This document shows, piece by piece, positions 16,585 to 25,800 of a DNA stretch of 64,000 nt. Source of the stretch: Buttiauxella gaviniae (GTDB taxonomy: Bacteria > Pseudomonadota > Gammaproteobacteria > Enterobacterales > Enterobacteriaceae). The stretch is from assembly GCF_040786275.1 (NCBI RefSeq), contig NZ_JBFMVT010000002.1, forward strand, positions 2,542,001 through 2,606,000. Reading direction: 5' to 3'. The number at the start of each line of letters is the position of its first letter. Position 1 is the first letter of the stretch. Both the position numbers and the translations under genes were made by a program. A model generated the notes under the pieces. The model was not told where the DNA came from. It saw nothing but the letters and a program-made list of their open reading frames with translations, and searched no databases.

Positions 16585-16612
16585 GCGCAGGATTATAATG
16601 TAACTCTGGGAT
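16585..16612 (-). promoter_or_regulatory. ileX promoter (-10 region)
   Basis: On the minus strand a perfect TATAAT (16597-16592) is followed by a GC-rich discriminator (CCTGCGCC) leading into the tRNA 5' end at 16581, typical of stringently controlled stable RNA promoters. No good -35 hexamer is seen at 16-18 bp. Confidence 0.55.
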
Positions 16613-16707
16613 GCAATCCAGCGATTGTGTGACATGTGCTGGTTTTATAATCAACGCCTAATCAATCCCTTATACTTACTCCAATATCTATAACGACAGG
16701 AAAGGTC

Positions 16708-17214
16708 ATGATTAGCGATATTCTTCAACCAGGACTGCGAGTTGTGTTTTGCGGGATAAATCCAGGCAAGTCTTCGGCGCATACAGGCTTTCATTTTGCG
16801 CACCCTGGCAATCGTTTCTGGAAGGTCATTCACCTTGCCGGGTTTACAGAGCGCCAGCTAAAGCCTGAAGAGGAGCAGCATCTGCTTGATACCCGCTGCG
16901 GTATTACGATGCTGGTTGAGCGGCCTACGGTTCAGGCGAGCGAGGTAGCGCTACACGAACTGCGTGCCGGTGGGCGTGAGCTGATGACGAAGATGCAGGA
17001 TTATCAGCCTATGGCGCTTGCTGTGCTCGGCAAACAGGCTTTTGAACAGGCATTTAACCAGCGAGGTGCAAAGTGGGGGAAGCAGGATATTACTCTTGGC
17101 GACACTGAAGTTTGGATTTTGCCAAATCCCAGCGGTTTGAACCGTGCTACGGTGGAGCAGCTTGCGGATTCTTATCGTGAGTTAGAGGTGTCTTTGACGG
17201 CACGTGGCCGATAG
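16708..17214 (+). CDS. mug: G/U mismatch-specific uracil DNA glycosylase
   Basis: A 168-residue protein with the length and sequence of E. coli Mug, which removes uracil and ethenocytosine from mismatches with guanine. The catalytic motif [20 protein letters not shown] (about residues 16-35) and the DNA-intercalation motif NPSGLNR (about 140-146) are intact. It stands between ileX and rpoD, as in E. coli. The start follows AGGAAAGG. Confidence 0.96.
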   Translation: MISDILQPGLRVVFCGINPGKSSAHTGFHFAHPGNRFWKVIHLAGFTERQLKPEEEQHLLDTRCGITMLVERPTVQASEVALHELRAGGRELMTKMQDYQPMALAVLGKQAFEQAFNQRGAKWGKQDITLGDTEVWILPNPSGLNRATVEQLADSYRELEVSLTARGR

Positions 17215-17237
17215 TATACGAACAGGCGGAAGAGAAT

Positions 17238-17280
17238 GCCCTCACCCCGACCCTCTCCCTCAGGCGAGGGAGAAAGACGG
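17238..17280. repeat. Short GC-rich palindromic intergenic repeat
   Basis: CCCTCACCCCGACCCTCTCCC followed by TCAGGCGAGGGAGA forms a CTCTCCCTC/GAGGGAGA-type hairpin between the convergent ends of mug and rpoD. The left part resembles the element at 49857-49960. Such elements are common in Enterobacterales intergenic regions and can act as a bidirectional transcription end. Confidence 0.6.
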
Positions 17281-17297
17281 AGGAGGGTGTGGACGAA

Positions 17298-19136
17298 TTA
17301 ATCGTCCAGGAAGCTACGCAGTACTTCAGAGCGGCTTGGGTGGCGCAGTTTGCGCAGAGCCTTCGCTTCGATCTGACGGATACGTTCGCGGGTAACGTCG
17401 AACTGTTTACCCACTTCTTCCAGCGTGTGGTCAGTATTCATGTCGATACCGAAACGCATACGCAGTACTTTCGCTTCACGAGCGGTCAGGCCTGCCAGCA
17501 CGTCGTGCGTGGCATTACGCAGGCTCTCGGAAGTAGCAGAATCCAGCGGCAGCTCGAGGGTAGTATCCTCGATGAAATCACCCAGATGCGAATCTTCATC
17601 GTCGCCGATAGGCGTTTCCATGGAGATTGGCTCTTTGGCAATTTTCAACACCTTACGGATTTTGTCTTCCGGCATCAGCATGCGTTCAGCCAGCTCTTCC
17701 GGCGTTGGCTCACGGCCCATCTCTTGCAGCATCTGGCGCGAAATACGGTTGAGTTTGTTGATCGTCTCAATCATATGCACCGGAATACGGATGGTACGCG
17801 CCTGGTCGGCGATAGAGCGTGTGATAGCCTGACGGATCCACCATGTTGCATAAGTTGAGAACTTATAACCACGGCGGTATTCAAACTTATCAACTGCTTT
17901 CATCAGGCCGATGTTACCTTCCTGAATCAGGTCAAGGAATTGCAGACCACGGTTGGTGTATTTCTTAGCGATAGAAATAACCAGACGTAAGTTTGCTTCA
18001 ACCATCTCTTTCTTCGCACGGCGCGCTTTCGCTTCACCGATCGACATACGACGGTTGATATCTTTAACCTGCTCGATGGTCAGGCCGGTCTCTTCTTCGA
18101 TCTGCTGCAGTTTTTGCAGGCTGCGATGCACGTCGTCAGAAACGTCATGCAATTTTTCAGACCACGGTTTGTTCATAGCAATAGCTGCGTTGAACCAGGT
18201 TTCGCTGGTTTCATTGCCGGTGAACAGTGTGATGAAGTTTTTCTTCGGCATTTTGCACTGTTCAACACACAGCTTCATGATGATACGTTCTTGCGTACGA
18301 ACGCGGTCCATCATGACGCGCATGCTGTTTACCAGGTAGTCGAATTGCTTCGGCACCAGGCGGAACTGTTTGAAAACTTCAGACAGTTGCAGGATTTCAG
18401 CTGCGGAATCAGCGTGAGAACGACCTTTCGCTTTGATGGTATCGCGAGTTCTTTCGTACTGCGTGCGCAGTTCGCTAAATTTCTCACGAGCAAGTTCAGG
18501 GTCGATGCTGTTGTCATCGTCCGCGTCGTCCTCATCTTCTTCCTCATCGTCATCATCACTATTTTCTTCGCTAGTCAGCTCAGAACCAATGTGAGTGGCG
18601 GTAGGTGCCAGATCTTCTTCAGCATTCGGGTCAACAAAGCCGGTGATCAAATCAGACAGACGGGCTTCTTCTGCTTCAACACGATCGTACTGTTCAAGCA
18701 GATAGGTGATGGCTTCCGGGTATTCAGCAACGGAGCATTGCACCTGGTTGATACCGTCTTCGATACGCTTCGCGATATCGATTTCACCCTCACGGGTTAA
18801 CAGCTCGACGGTACCCATTTCACGCATGTACATGCGAACCGGGTCAGTGGTGCGTCCGATTTCAGATTCTACGCTGGACAGTACCTGAGCGGCTGCTTCT
18901 TCCGCATCTTCGTCTGTGTTGTTTGAGTTTTCAGCAAGCAACAGGTCATCGGCGTCAGGTGCTTCTTCCATCACCTGAATGCCCATGTCATTGATCATTT
19001 GGATGATGTCTTCGATCTGATCGGAGTCGACGATATCTTCCGGCAGATGGTCATTGACCTCAGCATAGGTCAGATAGCCTTGCTCCTTACCACGTTGGAC
19101 AAGAAGTTTAAGCTGTGACTGCGGGTTTTGCTCCAT
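17298..19136 (-). CDS. rpoD: RNA polymerase sigma-70 factor RpoD
   Basis: A 612-residue housekeeping sigma factor (613 in E. coli). Region 1.1 (1-95), region 1.2, the acidic non-conserved insert ([17 protein letters not shown], about 188-205), region 2 with the -10 recognition and melting helix ([20 protein letters not shown]), region 3, and the region 4 HTH ([20 protein letters not shown]) ending in the usual RSFLDD. The start [12 protein letters not shown] is taken from E. coli; an upstream in-frame ATG is not needed. Last gene of the rpsU-dnaG-rpoD operon. Confidence 0.98.
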   Translation of the reverse strand: MEQNPQSQLKLLVQRGKEQGYLTYAEVNDHLPEDIVDSDQIEDIIQMINDMGIQVMEEAPDADDLLLAENSNNTDEDAEEAAAQVLSSVESEIGRTTDPVRMYMREMGTVELLTREGEIDIAKRIEDGINQVQCSVAEYPEAITYLLEQYDRVEAEEARLSDLITGFVDPNAEEDLAPTATHIGSELTSEENSDDDDEEEDEDDADDDNSIDPELAREKFSELRTQYERTRDTIKAKGRSHADSAAEILQLSEVFKQFRLVPKQFDYLVNSMRVMMDRVRTQERIIMKLCVEQCKMPKKNFITLFTGNETSETWFNAAIAMNKPWSEKLHDVSDDVHRSLQKLQQIEEETGLTIEQVKDINRRMSIGEAKARRAKKEMVEANLRLVISIAKKYTNRGLQFLDLIQEGNIGLMKAVDKFEYRRGYKFSTYATWWIRQAITRSIADQARTIRIPVHMIETINKLNRISRQMLQEMGREPTPEELAERMLMPEDKIRKVLKIAKEPISMETPIGDDEDSHLGDFIEDTTLELPLDSATSESLRNATHDVLAGLTAREAKVLRMRFGIDMNTDHTLEEVGKQFDVTRERIRQIEAKALRKLRHPSRSEVLRSFLDD

Positions 19137-19288
19137 AAGACGGTATCCACACTTCAGTATTAGGGTTGTGTCGGTAGGCGTTGCCGCCAACAATAACGTA
19201 CGGGGGCTGATTTATTTTAATGCCGCTGCCCGTCCACGCGGCGTTCGGGTTTGACCCGATCAATGTTCGGCAGTTAAGCCGCGAATAT

Positions 19289-21034
19289 TTACTTTTTCGC
19301 GCGTGATTGCGTAATCACACGGACTTCCTCGCGCTCCGCAGGCGTTAGCCCGGATGTTCTGGAACGCGCCATCAATTCTTCAAACCTCAACTCCAGCACG
19401 GAATCAAACATATGTTCCAGCGCATCGGTGAACGTTTTTTCTGCAATATCCTTATCTGCTATATCGTCCCACGAAGAGAGTTTTTCAAGGGTGGCGGCTT
19501 CATTTGTGCCGCGATATAGCTCTAAAAGCTGCCCGGTGGTTAAACCCGGTTGCGCCAGACAGGTATTTACCAGGTCGATAAAGAGTTTCAACCCTGGCAA
19601 CTTCGCCTGCTCCAGGCCGTTAAGCGGTGGCACACTCGGTGCCAACTCTGGATTCTGGACCAGTAGTCCTATCAGTATACGCATGGTTGTGCGTTTTAGC
19701 TGTGGGGCCGGGCGCGGCGTATTGTTTTCCGCAAGCTTTGGCATCAGCTTTTCAAGCTGGCTATCGTCCAGAATACCCAGTTTATTACCCAGTTCCTGAC
19801 GTAGATAAATACGTAGGGTTTCACCAGGTACCTGACTAATCAGGGGTAATGCAAGGGTACTCAGTCGCGCACGGCCATCAGGAGAACTCAAATCGACCTG
19901 TGGCATCAGGCTGTTAAAAAGAAACGTAGATAGCGGTTGAGCATGTTCCATACGCGCTTCAAATGCTTCTTTACCTTCTTTACGCACCAGCGTGTCGGGG
20001 TCTTCACCGTCAGGCAGGAACATAAAGCGCAACTGGCGCCCGTCTGTCATATAAGGTAGCGCAGTTTCCAGAGCTCGCCATGCAGCGTCTCGGCCTGCGC
20101 GATCCCCGTCATAACAACAGACCACGGTATCCGTTACCCGGAACAGCAGTTGGATATGGTCGGCGGTAGTTGAAGTGCCCAGTGAGGCAACGGCGTAAGA
20201 GATGCCGTACTGCGCCAATGCCACCACATCCATGTAGCCTTCTACGACCAACAAACGCGCCGGTTCTGGCTGACTTTGTTGGGCTTCATACAGGCCATAC
20301 AGCTGGCGGCCTTTATGGAAAATATCGGTTTCCGGGGAGTTCAGGTACTTCGGCTGGCCATCGCCCAGCACACGGCCACCAAAACCAATTACCCGGCCTC
20401 GCTTATCGCGGATGGGGAACATCACCCGTTCGCGGAAGCGGTCGTAACTGCGTCCCTGATCGTTGGTTACTAACATGCCTGCATCCGTCAGCGCCTGACG
20501 GTTTTCGCTATTGCCACCAAAACGCTTTAAGACGTTATCCCAACCGGGAGGGGCGTAGCCGATGGCAAAGTGTTGAATAACCTCTGCACTCAAACCGCGC
20601 TTTGCCAGATACTGGCGAGCAGTTTCAGCGGATTGTTGAGCCAGGGATTGCTGATAAAAGGCGTTCAGGCCATCCATCAGTTGATAAAGACTTTGCCGTT
20701 GATGACGCTCAATCTGGCTTGGTCCGTTACCTGCTTCGTATGGCACCTCAAGGTTATGCATGGCCGCCATTTCTTCAACGCTTTCGACAAACTCAAGCTT
20801 GTCGTAGTTCATTAAAAAATCGAGCGCGTTGCCGTGCGCACCACAGCCGAAGCAATGGTAAAACTGTTTTTCACCGTTTACGGTGAAAGAAGGGGTTTTT
20901 TCGTTATGGAACGGACAGCACGCATGATAGTTCTTGCCCTGCTTTTTGAGCTTAACACGCGCATCGATCAGATCGATGATGTCGGTGCGAGCCAGCAAGT
21001 CATTGATGAAAACACGTGGAATTCGTCCAGCCAT
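19289..21034 (-). CDS. dnaG: DNA primase DnaG
   Basis: A 581-residue primase, the same length as in E. coli. N-terminal zinc-binding domain (Cys40, His43 in CPFH and a CFGC pair about 20 residues on), TOPRIM catalytic core with VVEGYMDVVALAQYG and YDGDRAGRDAAW, and the C-terminal helicase-binding domain. It makes RNA primers for both strands by recruitment to DnaB. Second gene of the operon, lying 169 bp after rpsU with a terminator-like hairpin between them. Confidence 0.98.
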   Translation of the reverse strand: MAGRIPRVFINDLLARTDIIDLIDARVKLKKQGKNYHACCPFHNEKTPSFTVNGEKQFYHCFGCGAHGNALDFLMNYDKLEFVESVEEMAAMHNLEVPYEAGNGPSQIERHQRQSLYQLMDGLNAFYQQSLAQQSAETARQYLAKRGLSAEVIQHFAIGYAPPGWDNVLKRFGGNSENRQALTDAGMLVTNDQGRSYDRFRERVMFPIRDKRGRVIGFGGRVLGDGQPKYLNSPETDIFHKGRQLYGLYEAQQSQPEPARLLVVEGYMDVVALAQYGISYAVASLGTSTTADHIQLLFRVTDTVVCCYDGDRAGRDAAWRALETALPYMTDGRQLRFMFLPDGEDPDTLVRKEGKEAFEARMEHAQPLSTFLFNSLMPQVDLSSPDGRARLSTLALPLISQVPGETLRIYLRQELGNKLGILDDSQLEKLMPKLAENNTPRPAPQLKRTTMRILIGLLVQNPELAPSVPPLNGLEQAKLPGLKLFIDLVNTCLAQPGLTTGQLLELYRGTNEAATLEKLSSWDDIADKDIAEKTFTDALEHMFDSVLELRFEELMARSRTSGLTPAEREEVRVITQSRAKK

Positions 21035-21121
21035 AGGCCCCGTTTGGTACTTGCTCGCTTTCTTTCAGTTATGCGCTAAAACAGCAGGTTGAAAGAGCAG
21101 AAGTATGTCAGTTCATGAACG

Positions 21122-21154
21122 AAAATAAGCCGCGCATTCCTTTCGGAAGCACGG
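21122..21154 (-). terminator. Internal attenuating hairpin between rpsU and dnaG
   Basis: On the minus strand CCGTGCTTCC-GAAA-GGAATGCGCGG folds into a stem with one bulged base, followed by a weak T-rich stretch (TTATTTT). E. coli has a partial terminator (T1) at this place that lowers dnaG expression relative to rpsU. The same role is inferred here. Confidence 0.6.
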
Positions 21155-21203
21155 CCTTTATAACTACTACAAGTCTGTTCCGGAGGTTAAAACCTCCAGG
21201 AAA

Positions 21204-21425
<222 letters not shown>

Positions 21426-21565
21426 TCACCTTTGATAAATTCGGTTTGCCGCTGACTGATGCGTCAGCTATTTCAAAATGGTGCGGAATTTTACTGCAAC
21501 TACTGCTGCTTTGTAAAGCACCGGACAACCAGAAACCTGGCTTTTAAGGCCGGAATCTTCCAGGG

Positions 21566-21577
21566 GTGCGGATTATA
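21566..21577 (-). promoter_or_regulatory. Candidate rpsU operon promoter (-10)
   Basis: A perfect TATAAT on the minus strand (21577-21572), about 155 bp upstream of rpsU, preceded by GGTGGTG. The -35 region (TCAACT at 17 bp) is poor. No clear LexA box (CTGT-N8-ACAG) is seen in the rpsU-tsaD gap, although the E. coli operon is LexA-linked. Confidence 0.45.
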
Positions 21578-21666
21578 CACCACCTGGGCTGAATAGTTGA
21601 GCATCATTTTACAATGATGGCCTGGGAGCTTAAACTTCGCCGCAAGACTGAGAGGTAGAGAAAGCC

Positions 21667-22680
21667 ATGCGCGTATTGGGTATAGAGACATCCTGTGATG
21701 AAACCGGCATCGCCATTTATGACGATGAGAAGGGGTTGTTAGCCAACCAATTGTATAGTCAGGTGAAGTTGCACGCTGACTACGGCGGCGTGGTGCCGGA
21801 GCTTGCCTCTCGTGACCATGTGCGCAAAACCGTGCCATTGATTCAGGCGGCGCTTAAAGAAGCCGGGTTAACCGCAAAAGATATTGATGGCGTTGCTTAT
21901 ACCGCAGGGCCGGGCCTGGTTGGCGCGCTGTTGGTCGGCGCAACAATTGGTCGCTCATTGGCATTTGCCTGGGATGTTCCTGCCGTGCCGGTCCATCATA
22001 TGGAAGGGCATTTATTAGCGCCGATGCTGGAAGATAATCCTCCAGCGTTTCCGTTTGTTGCGCTGCTGGTTTCTGGCGGTCATACGCAGCTAATCAGCGT
22101 AACGGGAATCGGGCAGTATGAGCTTCTCGGGGAATCCATTGATGACGCCGCAGGCGAAGCCTTTGATAAAACAGCCAAACTACTGGGGCTGGATTATCCA
22201 GGTGGGCCGATGCTGTCAAAAATGGCCGCAGAAGGCACCGAAGGGCGCTTTACTTTCCCACGCCCGATGACGGACCGCCCAGGTCTGGACTTCAGCTTCT
22301 CCGGCCTGAAAACTTTTGCTGCCAACACAATTCGCGGCAATGAAGACGATCCGCAAACGCGGGCAGACATCGCACGAGCTTTTGAAGATGCGGTCGTCGA
22401 TACGCTTGCCATTAAGTGCAAACGCGCATTGGATCAAACCGGCTTTAAACGCCTGGTGATGGCGGGTGGCGTTAGCGCGAACCGCACGCTGCGCACGCGC
22501 ATGGAAGAGATCATGACGAAACGTCGTGGAGAAGTGTTCTACGCGCGCCCAGAATTCTGTACAGATAACGGCGCGATGATAGCGTATGCGGGCATGATTC
22601 GTTTGAAAGCGGGTACGGCGGGCGAATTGAGCGTCACCGTGCGCCCACGCTGGCCTCTGGCGGAGTTGCCTGCGGCCTGA
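21667..22680 (+). CDS. tsaD: tRNA N6-threonylcarbamoyladenosine transferase TsaD
   Basis: A 337-residue Kae1/TsaD protein (E. coli YgjD/Gcp), which with TsaB and TsaE transfers the threonylcarbamoyl group to A37 of ANN-decoding tRNAs. ASKHA-fold motifs GIETSCDET at the N-terminus, the metal-binding HHMEGH (about 110-115), SGGHTQL and [10 protein letters not shown] are intact. Same length as in E. coli. Divergent from rpsU, conserved in enterobacteria. Confidence 0.97.
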   Translation: MRVLGIETSCDETGIAIYDDEKGLLANQLYSQVKLHADYGGVVPELASRDHVRKTVPLIQAALKEAGLTAKDIDGVAYTAGPGLVGALLVGATIGRSLAFAWDVPAVPVHHMEGHLLAPMLEDNPPAFPFVALLVSGGHTQLISVTGIGQYELLGESIDDAAGEAFDKTAKLLGLDYPGGPMLSKMAAEGTEGRFTFPRPMTDRPGLDFSFSGLKTFAANTIRGNEDDPQTRADIARAFEDAVVDTLAIKCKRALDQTGFKRLVMAGGVSANRTLRTRMEEIMTKRRGEVFYARPEFCTDNGAMIAYAGMIRLKAGTAGELSVTVRPRWPLAELPAA

Positions 22681-22868
22681 TAGTTGTTTATTGCAGCCTG
22701 ATATTCCTGTTGGGCTGCATTCTCCCTTCTGCTCTTAATTCTGAAAACTTCATTTTTTATCTAACCCAATATTTCACCTTCCAGATTCTATACTCAGAAC
22801 GTTAGCTTTGTGAGCGCCTTCCAAACGGCCTTTATCAACGCATCACTGTAGTGAATTGTGGAGGTTTA

Positions 22869-25800
22869 ATGTTTGCTTCAGATGAGAGCCACGCCTGGTC
22901 CAAAGCATTACTGATTCTTGCTATGTGCCTGAGTAATGAGGCTTTCGCCGCCACAACGATCCCTTCTTCGACAACCACCGTTAACCTGCAAACACTTTCA
23001 TCCACCGATACATCCTTTGTGCTACCTGCCACGGGGACGATTAGAACCTTGCAGGGCGATGGAATTGATGCTGATGCCTCGCGTAGTTGGGAATTGCTTA
23101 TTCAGGGGGTTGTTAATGCCGCGGATATTGGGGTGAATCTGGCGGGCAATAATAATTCGCTGGTGAACAGTGGAACGATAGGCAGCAATGGCGGAATTGC
23201 GATCTTACTGAATGGGGCCGGGAATTTAATTACGCTGAATTCCGGTTCAGTGATTAATGGCAGTATCTTCAGCTCCGGTTACAAAAATGCGTTGGTGCTC
23301 CAGGGCAAAGGGAGTATCGGCGGTAGTATTGGCGGCTCAAATGGTTTCGATACCATTGACGTAGTCAATGATAGCTGGGTGCTTGAGGATAGCGTGTTAC
23401 TCAGCGATGCATCTGATGCTCTGCTGACAATTGGTAAGGGAAGTGCATTGACGCTTCCGGGGACGTTAAGCAGCAAAAATAACCAGACGGCGACGGCGCT
23501 GATTGAAAGTGGCGGCCTGCTACAGATAGGCAACGGGGGGACAAGTGGCGAGATTCACTTCCCTATTATTAACGAAGGCGTACTCGCCTTTTTCCGCTCC
23601 GATACCGTCTATGAATTATCTACCCCGATTTCAGGCAACGGAATCTTGTTACTTAAAGGTACTGAAGTCAGCGGAGAGTCCTCATACCTGTTGAACAGTG
23701 ATAATCCCGCATTTACCGGCAATGTCATTATTGCTAAAGGTGCGCGTTTACACGTTAATAATACAAACCCGGCCCCCAAAGCGCATGTTCTGGTACTGAA
23801 TGGCGGCACCCTCTGGTTAGGGAGTACCGCGAATTTTACTACACCCATTTTGCTTGAAGGTAATGGTTGGGATGAGAGCGGTGGCCCGTACGGCTCATTG
23901 CGACTTGATAGCAGCGCGATTCAGGCAGGCTCCGTGGAACTTACCGGAAACGCGCGAATTACGGCGATTTTCGACAACTACTCAGGAACCATTTCCGGCC
24001 AGATTAGCGATGGGGGAAAGGGTTATCAGATTGAAAAATACGGCAACGGTTTAATCACGCTTTCCGGAGATAACACCTGGAGCGGAGGAATGTTGCTCTC
24101 CCAGGGGCGTCTTTCCGTTTCCGCAGACAGCAACCTCGGGGCTTCTTCCGGCACATTAATATTCAACGGTGGCTTGCTGGAAATGACGGGCGATTTTGTT
24201 AGTCAGCGAGCGCTAGCGGTAAACGCACCGGGCGGCGCCATTTTTTCAACCGGAACAAACACTTTTGTCGGAGGGAGCAGTGGCAGCGGCCCACTAACGT
24301 TAGGTAGCGGCACGCTAGTCCTGGCGGGTAACGACACCCGAACCGGGAATACTATCGTCTACGCAGATTCTCACCTGCAAATTGGCTCAAATGATGTGAA
24401 CAACGCCGTGCAAGGCACGTTAAGCGGAAATGTCCTCAATAACGGGACTTTAACGTTTAACCGCTCGGGGGAGTCATCTTATAGCGGTGTGCTGGAGGGA
24501 AGCGGAGCACTGATCAAACAAAACAGTGGGCTAGTTGACCTCACCGGCGCGGGCTCTTCGCAGGGTAGCGTGGCGGTGAATGGCGGTACGCTGAGGTTTT
24601 CTCCTGCGGGTCCGTTTAACGTTGCTGGAACGCTCATAACCGCTGCGGGGGCGCAAACCTCGGTATCGACGGGTTCTCAACTGAACATTCAGGGCGCGAT
24701 GACGCAGCAGGCAGGCGCGGCGCTGGAAACCTCCGTGGATGCTTCGCAGCCCGCGGCTATCGCTCCCACTATTGCGCTTAATGGCGCGTTAAAGGTGAGT
24801 GGCGCACCCGTTTCAGCCAGCAGTATTACCGCTAAAACATTGACCATTTTGCACAGTACCAACGCTTCAGGAATAAGCGGTGACTTCTCTTCATTGGGAT
24901 TCAGTAATCCTGCCGATTATCTCATTGTGAACGGCAGCAAAGTTAACAACGATCAGGACTACAACCTGGGATTTGGTTTGACGTGGTTTGCTGGCCCCGC
25001 GCAGGGTAACGGGAACTTTACCCTGATCAACCCCAGCGATACGTTTGATATGGATATAGCCCTGACCAACCAAACGCCGCCATTTTCCAGCGGGTGGGAC
25101 GGGCAAACTCTCACGAAGGCAGGTGCCGGGACGCTGATTTTATCGCAACCCAATACTTATACCGGCAGCACTCTGGTTAACGGTGGGACGTTGCAAACGA
25201 ATGTGCAAGACGCGTTTGCCAGTTCAGGGAACGTCGTTGTTAATTCAGGCGCGACGCTCAATCTGAACAATTTTAACCAGCAAGCCAATAATCTCAGCGG
25301 CGGAGGTGCCGTCAGTCTCGGCAACGCGGCACTGACGGTGACAAATAACAGTGACAGCCAGTTTGCCGGGAATATTTCTGGAAACGGCTCGCTGGTTAAA
25401 AACGGCGCTCAAACCCTGACTCTTGCGGGCAATAATACCTTTGCTGGTGGCCTGGCGATTAATGCCGGCACATTAATCGCCACGTCGGGAGCCGCTCTGG
25501 GGGCCGGTGCGGTGGTAAACAATACGGTTCTGACGCTGGCGTTTACGACCAGGAGCCTGGTGAAAAACTTGCTTTCTGGCAGCGGTACGCTCAACAAAGA
25601 GGGCAGCGGCTGGGCGCAATTACTGAAAACGGGATCTTCTGCCGGGCGGGTTAACGTCAACAGTGGAGTGCTGAATTTCGGCGAAGGCGTCACTTTCACC
25701 AGTAATGACGATTTCAATACTGCCGCTGGAGCGGTTACCCGCATTGATAATGGTGGTGCGCTAAATGTAGTGAATAGATTTGATCTCAAAGGTGAACTGG

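Noticed and set aside
18114-18800. 228-codon plus-strand frame opposite rpoD
   Set aside because: Mirror of the strongly conserved rpoD gene. Phe-rich low-complexity product with no start signal.
22686-22724. GCAGCC/GGCTGC inverted repeat after tsaD as a terminator
   Set aside because: Six-base stem with a 14-base loop and no T run behind it; too weak to call.
22851-22868. Upstream GTG start for the first autotransporter
   Set aside because: The GGAGG ribosome site lies within this stretch and points to the ATG at 22869, which also gives a normal signal peptide.
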